From the NCBI GenBank assembly GCA_037074615.1, contig CM073551.1, positions 21,327,750-21,391,749 on the forward strand: 64,000 nucleotides of DNA. Reading direction: 5' to 3'. Source of the stretch: Leucaena leucocephala. Taxonomy: Eukaryota > Streptophyta > Magnoliopsida > Fabales > Fabaceae. Shown piece after piece: positions 9,472 through 20,925 of the stretch (within the stretch, counting starts at the first letter, position 1; each line of letters begins with the position of its first letter). The notes beneath the pieces are model-generated. The model was not told where the DNA came from. It did no database searches and saw nothing but the letters and a program-made list of their open reading frames with translations. The position numbers and the translations under genes are program-made.

Positions 9472-12400
9472 ATGGCTCCAAAGGATCCGAAGCAAGCCGC
9501 TGCAGCTGCTGCTGCTGCCGGCGGCGGGGGCTTCTTCGCTTCGATAGCTTCCACTTTGTCCAATTTCGGCAGCGCCATGACCAAATCCGTTAATGGGTAT
9601 AACTTTTCTCGGCTTATTTAGCTATTAGAACATCGGTAATTATTGGATTTCACTTTTCCCCCTGTTCTTTTCAAAATTATTGTTTGTGTGTCATTCAAGA
9701 TCGGGCCCTTTTCACAACTTAGTATTATCTTAATTGCTCTCAGATCACTGCTTTAGAAATGGTCTATTCCTCGATTCGCTGTTATTCAATCAGACCAATA
9801 TTAACTGCATATATGTTAAATTCTGGTCGTTTGTTCAACTAAATAGACGTATTAATAAGTGATTGACCTTCTTAAATGTAATTATGCACGTGTTTCTTGT
9901 CTTCTTTGAATATTGATCTGGGTCGTGCTCGGCTATTATGGTTTCACTATAAGTTGCATACAGGAAATGTGGCTTTTAATGTTATTTATCCCTCAAAGCT
10001 TGTGTTCCACTGGATAAGTTTCATGAAATTATTTGTGTTGTTATCATTCAGTTTAATGGGCTATGAGGGGCTGGAGGTCGTTAATCCAGAAGGAGGCACT
10101 GAAGATGCTGAAGAGGAAGCAAAAAAGGGACGATGGAAACAAGAGGTATGCGACTTACCACCATCAAAAGTGTGTTGTGCGATATGGCACAATGATTGCT
10201 GGAAACTTGCGTTAGTGAATCAATTACTTTCATTTATATCCTGAAATTGTGACATGGGATCCTAGCACTAAAGCTTTTCATCTTTCATTCATGACAGTCC
10301 CAACACAATATGATTATATGATGACTGATAGTGTGGCATGAAAGAATCACCCATGCCTATGCTTCAGCTTAGACGTAAACATTGAGCATAGATCATACTT
10401 GATGTATATAGCTTGTAACTTTATTGTGGGGATGTTTTGCATTAAGTTGAAGCGGTGTACATTCTAGCACAGGTTGCTCTGTTATTTTTACTAACATTTG
10501 AAAATTGACATGGTTAGTCATCCTATCTGGTCTGTTTACCATGTTCAGGCAACTTTTTTGCTGAGACCCGCTGTGGCATGTGCTGATAATATGCAATGCA
10601 AAATCTATGATTCTTTTGATTGCTTGAAATATGTTGAAAATAGTGTAATGTTTTATTTTTTCTTGCACATTGATTCTCAAAGTTTCCTTCATACTTTGTA
10701 GGAGCGAGATGGTTACTGGAAAATGATGCAAAAATATATTGGCTCTGACATCACATCAATGGTGACACTTCCGGTTATTATTTTTGAGCCAATGACGATG
10801 CTGCAGAGAGTGGCTGAGGTCTGTGTTATAATAACTTAGGGGAATTTGCTATTGTTTAAAAAAATTATAAATCTCATTAACTGTATCGTGATTCACAGCT
10901 GATGGAGTACTCCTACCTGTTAGATATGGCAAATGAATGCGAGGATCCGCACATGAGATTAGTTTATGCTTGTAAACGTTATTTTCATATTCTCTACTTC
11001 TACACACGCACAAAATTCTGCATGCATCTACTTTGCCCATGCATTACATGGCTTGTGACTTTGTGGGTTCTTTTCACAGCTTCATTCTTTATATCCGTCT
11101 ACTATGCTTACCAACGAACATGGAAACCATTCAACCCTATTCTTGGTGAGACTTATGAAATGGTCAATCACGGAGGCATTACATTTATATCAGAGCAGGT
11201 GCGTTTACATTTCTATTTACTACCCCAAGAAACTATTCTTCCTGTTTTTATTCTGTTTTTTTACCTTGGCCATGGCCTTCCTGAATTCCTACATGGCACT
11301 GGCAAAAAATAGCTTTAACATGTACAAACAAATTTCTTCAGGTCTGCCATCATCCTCCCATGAGTGCTGGACATGCTGAAAATGAACATTTCACCTACGA
11401 TGTGACATCAAAATTGAAAACTAAATTTCTTGGGAACTCAGTTGATGTTTATCCTGTTGGGAGGTAATACTTATTCTGTCTTTCTTCGTGGCTCTTACTT
11501 TTCCCAATAAGTTGAGAATGCAATGAATTATATGGGTCACCGGAACTCCATGTTATAAAAACCTTCCACTATATCCTCTTTGTGATGTTGTTATATCAAG
11601 TCTTTGAACTGTTTACTGAAAAAGAAAAGCTAAATTACAGAAATCATTAAGTTAAGCCATCTTTTACACTTTTCCGGTACTAGAGGTCTTACAATCTTGA
11701 ATGCTCTGTAACTTCAATTTGGGAAGTTAAATATGTGCTTACTACAATTCAGTGTTTAATTTATTATTTTTATTTAAATGCTTGATGTCCATGCAATGAA
11801 GTTCGTTGCCAAAATTAAGTAAATTCCTTAGTCCAGTTGTGTGTATGTAAGATTATCTGTCTTGGATGCAGGACAAGAGTTACCCTCAAAAGAGACGGTG
11901 TGGTCCTTGATTTGGTACCTCCTCCAACAAAAGCCAACAACTTAATTTTTGGTCGAACTTGGATTGATTCTCTCGGGGAGATGGTGCTGACAAATCTGAC
12001 CACTGGGGATAAAGTGGTGCTATATTTTCAACCATGTGGCTGGTTTGGGTATGACTTCTTTCTTTGAAGTACAGTTGATTTCATCTGATATATAATATTG
12101 ACTGTCTGTTGAAGACTTGAAGTTGATAATTATATCTCTATGAGCAAGTGTTACGCTCAAGGTTTAAACCAACTGCTAATTCTATCATGAATAACGATGG
12201 ATCTAGAGCCACATTAGAAAATGGTGGCTACAGTCAATGTTAATTTTTTTAACGAATAAACAAAATATAATAAGAAATTTGAAGTTGCTTGCCCCCCTAG
12301 TATCCATTAATGCTTGTGAATTCCTTCCTCTATCTGTTTGCTTTCCTGCTTATCTTAAGTGCCTAATAGCATGATTTAATCTTGGTTCCCTCAAGTCTTT

Positions 12401-13660
12401 GCTAAGAAGCATAGTTTTGTTTTCTTTTTTGAAGTGTCATGTGTATATGTTGATCAGTTACTCCTTGTAATTGCTCATTTTGTGGAATTTTATTCCAAAT
12501 ATTTGGTGCTGCTGTTATATGCCTTCTCCAATTTAAAAGGATTTTGCCCTTGCAGAGCTGGTCGGTATGAAGTGGATGGGTATGTTTATAATGCTGCCGA
12601 CGAACCCAAGATACTGATGACTGGAAAATTCAATGAGGCTATGAGTTATCAAATGTGTGATATAGAAGGAGAACCACTTCCAGGGACTGAGATGAAAGAG
12701 GTTGGCTTTAGTTTTTGTTGGCTTTATACCCAAAATTCTTGCTGATTATAGAGATAGAGATGTTATAATATTGCTTAGGAATATTCCCTCTTTTTTTGTT
12801 GCTGAAATGGTGCGTACCCCACCGATTACATCTCAATTCTTAAATTGTTCGATTCTGCAGGTCTGGAGAGTTGCTGATGCTCCCAAGAACGACAAATTCC
12901 AGTACACATATTTTGCACACAAGATTAACAGCTTTGATACTGCTCCTAAGAAGTTGTTGGCATCCGATTCTCGTCTCCGTCCTGATAGAATGGCTCTTGA
13001 GAATGGCGACTTATCCACATCTGGCCGTGAAAAGAGCAGGTAATCCTCTATGCACCCATTGTGTGAGTTGATAAAATGTATAGCATCTTAATGTACTCTT
13101 TAAATGTTGCATTGCTGGTTCAGAACTCTTTCTAGTAGCGGCATGATTCAGTACGAGAGATAAAAAGAGAGTGATAAGACCCACCTGATATGTGAATTCT
13201 ACTATTCTCTTTATGTCTTGTTACTGAACCATGCAGCTGTTGTAGAAAACCCGGATGTCACATTTGTTACAAGTGTCAGATGTATACACAATGGCACGTG
13301 TAGCCAACCTCATCTTGTGAGATATGGCTTCTTGTTGTCAGATATATATTGGATACGAAGCAACTGTATTTGAAGTGTGAGATGTGACAATCTTGTGTGG
13401 TTATTTTATTTTTCAGTTTGGAGGAGAGGCAGAGAGCGGAGAAGAGAAACAGAGAGGTCAAGAGCCATAAATTTACCCCTAAATGGTTTGATCTGACCGA
13501 GGAAGTTACCCCTACGCCTTGGGGTGACTTGGAAGTTTACGAATACAACGGTAAATATACTGCTCATCGAGCTGCTATAGATAGTTCCAGCGGCGTTGAA
13601 GATGCTGATAGCAGACCAGAGTTCGATCCATGGCAGTATGATAGTTTGGATACTGAGTAA
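9472..13660 (+). CDS. ORP3: Oxysterol-binding protein-related protein, ORP3 type
   Basis: A short-type ORP, a cytosolic lipid-transfer protein that carries sterol and/or phosphatidylinositol phosphate between membranes, in plants at ER-Golgi contacts. Ten exons join without frame breaks: 9472-9596, 10052-10145, 10702-10818, 10899-10971, 11080-11198, 11342-11463, 11872-12048, 12556-12700, 12861-13039 and 13417-13660, giving 464 residues, the usual ORP3 size. The N-terminus has a poly-Ala/Gly run (GCT repeats) and [19 protein letters not shown]. The ORD domain follows: [25 protein letters not shown] (lipid lid and core), [18 protein letters not shown] and the signature EQVCHHPP, then [10 protein letters not shown] and the C-terminal [15 protein letters not shown]. 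There is no PH domain, as in all ORP3 members. Oddity: the signature normally reads Ser at residue 178, here Cys (TGC). Both phosphate-binding histidines (179, 180) are kept. Confidence 0.93.
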
Positions 13661-14646
13661 AGTGCTCGTGTAATTTTTTCGCTCTTTTTTTTTTATTGTA
13701 ATTCTATCATTTTTCTTTGATTTTGTTTTTGATAGCATGAATGGAGAATTGTGTTCATGTAGAAATTCTTTCTTGTCGGTGATTCTCTTAATTCATGTTA
13801 GGTTTTAATGTAAGCCTCGATATGAACACTTGAAAATTTGATATGTAGTGATGTTGTTGTTATTGTAGAATTTTGTTTTCTTTAATATCCATCTCCTTGG
13901 ATCATTAATCTAGCAAGCCATCATTTCTAGATGCCGTGTTGCGGTGTGGTTTCCAGATGATTATTTTATGTAAATGTTAATATTCCATTGTTTCTAGATC
14001 CGTTGTTTTTTATGGTTTTGAATTGATATTCCCACTTACTCGAAAAAAATGATTATTTTAATATAAAAATCTTGAATATCGAATACATTTTTCTATATTT
14101 TTTAAACATTAATTGTTTATTTGAAAAATTAAGAAACCAGAACTAGAATGTTAATTGAAAGACAACGAAAATCTAATCACGGGAAGGAACTAGAGAATAT
14201 AATCGAATTATTTAAGTGATCATGATTTTTTTACCAGGAATTTATTTAAGTGATTTAAACAATTGACAATTGAATTAGGTCACCGAATGCTTTTCAAATG
14301 TCTCCGTTGAAAACCATCAATTTGATGCTAATCATTCTATCCTGTATCTCTTTTGGGGTTTTAGGAAGGCAATTTGACTATCTTCAGCATTATTTGCAGT
14401 AAACACCCAATTCTTCTAACTCCAAAATAACTACAATTTCTGCTATTAAAATAAAAAACATAACTACAATTTCACATTAATGGCAAGAAAAAAAAGTCAG
14501 CAAGATAAGCAATAAGCCCCGCATAAACAAGATCAATTTATTGTCAATTGAGTATGGATTTTCTCTTCCTTTCTTGGTAGTAACTTTTTTGTGAAGTTCT
14601 CAAAGAAAAGGGGAAAAAATGATCCTTACATGTTAACAACCTGAGA
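13661..14646. other. Convergent intergenic spacer ORP3/YidD
   Basis: About 1 kb between the stop codons of two genes that point at each other. The first 250 bases are the T-rich 3' UTR of ORP3. The remainder is AT-rich and shows no gene. Confidence 0.5.
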
Positions 14647-15604
14647 TCAATCATCGACATTTTCGAGTGGCTTAGGTTCATCAAACCATCTTGGAGGATC
14701 ATATCCAGACCCACCTGCATATGCAAAAAAGAAAACCCATCCAAATTCAAAATTCACGTTCTGAAGAGAGCATGGTATATAGAATTCCAGACCAAGATTC
14801 ATGGAAAAACATAGAATATAGGGAAGTCATTCGTCAATACCAAGGGGATTGCAACGACATATTCGCCATGCTGTCAAGACAGTACCCTTCACAACTCCAT
14901 ATTTCTTATAAGCTTCCATGGAATACTCACTGCAAGTTGGAACGTATCGACAGCTCTTTGGCAAGATTGGTGAAATTTCCCCTGCATCAAAAATCAATTA
15001 TTATATATATCAGAAACTCATTCCTGCAATTATGAATCAGTGTCACGATTCCTGAGGGAGAAGAGCTTCATAATTAAGTTGACATTTACATTAATCTCAA
15101 CTTTAAAAGGGTAATCTTACTAATTTCAGTCATTCAAGGAAAAATTTAACATATAAGGTGCCCATTTTAGCAAAGAATACAATGAAACTTTCGAAAAATT
15201 TGCAAAACCTCCAAGCAAACTTGAAAAAATACATAGAACGTTTGGAAAAGAGAGAGTGGGGAAAGGCTTACTTTTGTAGAATCTCAGCATTGATAGCGCA
15301 GCTTTAACTCCTAAATTGTTCACTTCGCTATCTGATTAAAGATGCAAAGTTAGAATAAATTCCTGAACAAGTTAACTAGCGTAAGCGTATTACCTTCGGT
15401 AGTTTCTGGGTTTGAGTCTTTCTCCAATCCATGTACAGCAGGGCCGCAACGATTTAGGGTTTTGAAGGATATCGAAATAATACAAGTGCCCCGTTGATTG
15501 GTCTTGACGTTGAGGGAACTGGCATTCGGTTTTGGGAATTGGGGGGATATTGGAGGGAAACCGAAAGACACATGACAGTTCAGATATAGAGCGAGAGCGG
15601 CCAT
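14647..15604 (-). CDS. YidD-like (UPF0161) small protein, likely plastid
   Basis: Plant homologue of bacterial YidD, which helps insertion of proteins through YidC/Oxa1-type insertases. A plastid site is inferred from the N-terminal extension and the cyanobacterial type of the family. Four exons: 15394-15604, 15272-15331, 14841-14981 and 14647-14714, giving 159 residues. Residues 1-70 are a basic, Ser-rich transit-peptide-like leader. The YidD core follows: [18 protein letters not shown], then the cysteine motif [33 protein letters not shown] and [10 protein letters not shown]. All hallmark cysteines are present. The start at 15604 (MAALALYL) gives a sensible leader; an upstream in-frame start would add 24 residues. 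It is transcribed towards ORP3. Confidence 0.88.
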
Positions 15605-16448
15605 TTCACGCTCCGACCTACGCGCGGCCGCAAATATCCCATATGAACTGTCTCGCGCATTTCTACGTTCGCTCAAAACGACGATTCTTTAGTCTGCGTT
15701 TTAATTTCTTTTTAATGGATATTTATTTTCTTTTTTTTACCAGCTTTTATTTATTTTCTTTTTCATTTACATGGAACTAATTTATATGGAATCTTTTATT
15801 ATAATAAAAATTATCTAGAATAAAAATTTAAATTGTGTCCATTAACACTTTTACACAACCAATGACCTCATAATATAATAACACGTAAACCATTATAAAT
15901 AGAAGATAATAGATAACTCCACTAACTTGAAAAAAAAATTATATACATATATAAAACTGATGCCCCCACTCACAAAGTAAAAAGTGTATTGTCATTTTCA
16001 CACACATCTCTCTTTATATTTCTCTCGTAAATAATTTTATTATTAATTATCATTCATCATGATTTGTTTATAGTTAATCAAGGATAATAAAGGAAGGAGT
16101 AAAGAAAAAGGTGTCAATCTAGAGGTGTCTAATTCTCTTTTCTTCTGTTTAGGTAAATCTCTGATTAAATCCCCTGGTTCGTAATTGGAAGAAAATGCCA
16201 AATGAAGAACTTTATATGTATATACACAAGAAAAGGACCAAAAAAAGATTAATAATTTCACATCAATTTTATTAATTATTTTGATCAGACAAAAGTACCT
16301 ACCATCAGCTACAGTTGCTACAACTTGAGATGGGGAATCCCCAATAACCAGACTATATATATTTGATTATTATTCCATTTTACTTTTTATTTTCCCATTA
16401 TTCTTAATTTTTTATTTTTATTTTCCATCCCTGAACATGGTCTCAAAC
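15605..16448. other. Spacer between YidD-like and HAD genes
   Basis: The first 100 bases are 5' flank of the YidD-like gene. After that the sequence is AT-rich with no coding signal. 16260-16448 is the likely 3' UTR of the HAD gene. Confidence 0.45.
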
Positions 16449-18219
16449 TCAAGCAGTCACAGACGTCTCCACAGCAAGCTTGCTAGGGTAAGCAACATCA
16501 GATTTAATCTCAGAATCCCAAAGCTCAGGCACAGCCTCTCTCAGGTTATGAATGTTTTCTAAGGCAAAATCTGCTCCTTGAACTCTCTGAGATGTCCCAA
16601 CCTACATATATTCAATAAATCAGAGAGGCTCACATTAGTTTCAATGTTGTCATAATCACCAAATCAAATTCCATCCACAAAGTTTTTTCAAAAAGCAATT
16701 CACTTACCCTCACTGTGTGGAGCCCCAGACGTTTGCCAGCTTGGATGTTTCTGACACTATCCTCAAAGAACAGCTGAAAATGACAGATATAACCCAAGTT
16801 AGTGGCAACAAGCACAAGCCTGCAAAACTACATATATATATATAAAAGAGCAGCTAAGTGTACGAGGCTCCCACTAACAGAGTGACAGAAGCTGTTATTT
16901 TCGGGATTTGATCCCATAACCTAAAGTTCACATAACAGCAACCTTAGTGTTGCTGAGGCTCACCCTCTAAAACTATTTATACACAAGCATGTCAAACCCA
17001 GAAAACTTCTTTATACTTAGGATGGATCAATTATCTTACAGTTCTTTGTGGGTCAAGGTTGGCAATTTTGAGGGCCAATTCAATGGAATATTCTGATGGC
17101 TTGCAAATAACCGGTGTTTTGGGCAATTCTGTTCTGGAATTGGATTGAGCAGAATGACCAATGATGTCAAAGATCTCAGAACAATCATTGCTTTTGGCTG
17201 TGTTTTTGGTGATGCTTGAACTTGAACCCATATGCACAGTTTCATCATCTGCATCATCATCATCATCAGAAACTGTGATCTTGTTGATGGGATTCAGTGT
17301 CTCAAAGCATATGATTCCTTCAAAGCAATCTTCTAATCCAAGCCTGCTAAGTGCCTTCACTGCATGGACCTTATCAGCATTTGTGAAGATCTATTGATTG
17401 AAAAAAGAGAGAGTGAGTCAAATCAGACATATGATCAACATATTTGGTTCTATTATAGTACATTGATCTCATCTGGTTCATAATAATAAAACTTACTAGT
17501 TTCCTATATGGTAGGCTCAACAAGAGATTCCTCAGAACTGGGTCTGGTTTCAAGTTCTCATAAGGTAATCTCCCATGGACAAAACTGCAAGATCAGAAAT
17601 TTCAAATATGAATAGCACACCTTCAAAATGCACATTAACGTTTAAGTCTAGAGAAAGAAAATTCCTTTACCTGTGATATTCATCATAGTCAAAGTCATAC
17701 CCAACTGCCTGAATTGTATCAAAACAAATCAATCATGGGTTCTTTTCTCAGCATGTTCAAAATATTTATCAACAGAACCACTTTCTAAGAAGGAAACTAT
17801 TTTATTAGAAGATCATACCCTAAGACCAGCCAGAGTAGTTCCATAGTTTTTGTACAAGAGAAAGCCTAATTCATCAACTTTGCTTTGCTCTATGCCAAGT
17901 TTCTCCACCAAAAAGTCTACACCATAAAATGGTACCACTCATGTCAATATAGAAGAAGCAGAAACAAAGACATTCATAAGAATAAAAATGCATTATGAGT
18001 ACAACCTTTGACATTCTGGTCACATGCTTTTCCAACACCATTACTACGAGGATACAGTGTATCATCTAAATCTGCAACAAAACTCAGTTATAAACCATGT
18101 TCAATGATTACGTTTTTAGATAGGAAATAGAAAAAATCTTGTAGATTCATAAGCTCACCAAAAAGAAGGCAATCATATTTTGGTCTCTGGGCCTTCCTGA
18201 ATCTGGTCTCATACTCCAT
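16449..18219 (-). CDS. HAD-family phosphatase, pyrimidine 5'-nucleotidase type (SSM1-like)
   Basis: Haloacid-dehalogenase-fold hydrolase resembling the plant and yeast group annotated as suppressor of disruption of TFIIS or pyrimidine 5'-nucleotidase. The substrate in plants is not established from sequence. Eight exons: 18159-18219, 18006-18071, 17819-17916, 17671-17708, 17497-17584, 17040-17390, 16708-16773 and 16449-16601, giving 306 residues. Motif I is DLDDT (residues 21-25) with both aspartates, motif II is IFTNAD, motif III lies around CKPSEYSIELALKIA, and motif IV is FFEDSVRNIQAG. All catalytic positions are present. Exon 6 holds an acidic, Ser-rich insertion (SDDDDDADDE to SRTELPK) between motifs II and III. 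The start ATG (MEYETRF) matches the family N-terminus. A leader intron is likely: a donor CTGGTAAGC lies near 18957 and an acceptor just upstream of the ATG. Confidence 0.9.
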
Positions 18220-19066
18220 TTTGCAACTAGCTAGAAGAAACCTTAAAATGGGAAACAGAAAAAAGGAAGTGAACAACACTGTGCTTTATGAAACATTAAC
18301 CAACCCATATTTATAGTGAACTTGACTGGATTCTGAATCCAGTCATATCCATAAAAGAAAAGTTCATGTTGACTCAGATTAGCAACGAAAGTGGCTAAAA
18401 GCTCAGTTAAAGCAGACAATTAAGGGGCCATTGAGATAAGGACTCTTGAGTTTCTGAGTGTACAATCCACAACAAGTGGAATGGATTACATCAAAAATTT
18501 GTGGACCAAATTAAAGAAACATATAAAAGCTCAACAATTATGTTCAATTATTAAAATTAACAGCAAAAACGAATGGTCTCCCTCGAAAGAAGGGATTATT
18601 CTTAATATCATAATCCTTTGAATAGAGTTCATGAGACAGAGCATAATCCCTTTTTTCAAAGTGCACCCACTTTTGGAATCATAACCATAACTTAGTTTAT
18701 ACCAACTTTCTGGAACAAACCATAAAAATTTGTTTATAAACACAATCATTCATTTATGGGAAATGTAGATTACCCAAGAGTCGAACGTCCCAATCTATTC
18801 AAGGGTAGAGAGAAAATCAAGAACTCCAAAAGCAAAATTCTCAAAACCAATAGAGCATATATAAGCTTAATGGCTCTGGGCAATGAATGAAAACTGATAC
18901 AGAGAAAAGGGAAAATGCTCAAGATTGAAAGAATCAAAGGAGCCAGAAGCTTACCAGAAAGAGAAGAATCAATGGGTGAAGCTTAAAGAAAAGAGGGCCT
19001 CTGAGAGAAACAGAGGTAGTGAAGAAAGCAAGAGGGAGGGGGAAGAAGAAATGCTGGGTTGGGGAG

Positions 19067-19076
19067 GTTTATATAG
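19067..19076 (-). promoter_or_regulatory. TATA box of the HAD gene
   Basis: The minus strand reads CTATATAAAC, preceded by TATA-poor sequence and followed by a GA/CT-rich leader (18925-19060). The distance to the inferred leader-intron donor (about 110 bases) fits a short first non-coding exon. Confidence 0.55.
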
Positions 19077-20885
19077 AGAAAAAATGACGCTCTTTGTCGC
19101 TAGAGAATTACATTAAAATATATTAAATTATTCAATTACGTTTATTTTTTAAATACTATCACCAATGATGTTCACACAATAAGAAAGAAGTGACAGCTAA
19201 TTCAATTTGGTGAAGCTTTTCTTCTTTTCTTTTTTCTGGACAAGAATCAAAATTTTGTTTGTTTGGTATATACCATACTAAAACTAATATTCAACGCATC
19301 AAATTGCCAAATCACAAGTTGGGATGCAAATTTTAAAGACAAAATCCACTTTAGTGTATACATATACCTCTTAGCTAAGTGAAATCCTATACATTAAATT
19401 TTCTGATATAAGATCTGATTTTAGGATATACTGTGATATAGATGACTTTCATGAAGGATCTATCACTAAATTTGGGTCAAAGTAGAGCTTTTGCATGTAA
19501 TTGGTCAAAGTATATGCTTGGATGTAATAAATATAATAAATATCTCCACTAAATTGAATGGAAGCATAGGACAAGGAAATAAAGGAAGGAAGCAGAGGAG
19601 ATGGTAATAATACTATTACGAAAATAATATATCTTATCCTATTATATGAGTCTATTTACATGAATCACACATCGTTATTATATTCTATCAATAACTAAAT
19701 TTTTAAATAGATCATTAATTAAATAGTTACTCTTTGAGTGCTGATAATACAGTTGGTCAAAAATTTGATGTCTTGATCTTATCAAAATATTGAGGTTAAG
19801 GGAAAAAAAAAGAAAAATGACCTTATCAAAATGTTGTGTTGGTGATAATTAATTTGTTTGTGACAACTAATGCAAGATACAACAAGATAGGTTTTATTAT
19901 AAACATGAAACACAACTTTTTTTAGGAAGCCACCTGTATTGACATGATGTTCATGATCATCTTCTGAGCAATTATATGTGGAAAAGGTCATTTGCACATT
20001 TGCGTGTAGGACTCCTTTTACCTAATAATTGAAAGAATTAATTATAAATACATTCTACATAACTAAATTATTTTTTTTGTCTCATTTACATGTTAACCTC
20101 CATCTTCTACTATTTACATTTAAAAATAACTAAGTTCTTATTTAATTAGGACCGATTTGTAATTTTCTCATATAATATAAAATTAATTGTATATTGTATG
20201 TGAGTGTGATTGTGGAAGGAAAAGCATGGTGCGAATCAAATTTTTGAGTAGGAGAGATATTTGAAAAAGTTTGGCAAAAGAGTAATAATGCTGTATTTAA
20301 CGGTTTATGTTATATTATTGTAAGAATGGACATTTTGTTTGGTTCCATTGATGTGACTTAATATATTTTCATAATAATTAATTATTTCATAGTATTTATT
20401 TTTTAATTGTTTTTTTTCATTTTGAAAATAATTCAGTAAATAAAAATCCTTTTTCATCTTTAAAATTTTTATGTCATGCTTTTATATATTTTATGTTTTT
20501 TTTTCTCAGTAAACAAGAATACAAGATTATAGGTCTTATGTTTTTAAAGAGTTTGAAATAAACTATATATTTTCTATGATTCATAAATAGCACACTTTCT
20601 TATAAATTTTATTATATGTATATATTTGGATGATATTGATAATTTAGAGAATCCATAATTAATTTTGATCCCAAAAATTTTGGGAAGCACATGGATGAGG
20701 GAATTAATTAAGTTGGTATGGTTTGGATAGAGGGAAGATATTTGAGATACGATTAAAGGTGCCTACTTGATTTCATCATTCATGAACCCAATAATTGGAG
20801 AGAGGACATGAGATCAACAGCTTAGTTATAGGTATAACTTAACCTTACTTTTCCTGTCCTTTCCGGAGTAGGAGTCCTTCTTTCT

Positions 20886-20925
20886 TAAATATAATATTTA
20901 ATTTTTAAATTAAATATTATATTTA
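20886..20925. repeat. AT-only perfect palindrome
   Basis: Two 18-base arms (TAAATATAATATTTAATT and its exact reverse complement) flank a four-base loop. It consists solely of A and T. It could be a decayed MITE end or a chance AT-rich foldback. Confidence 0.7.

Noticed and set aside
10393..10731. 112-residue minus-strand frame in the ORP3 gene
   Set aside because: It lies in an ORP3 intron and partly antisense to exon 3, without any family motif.
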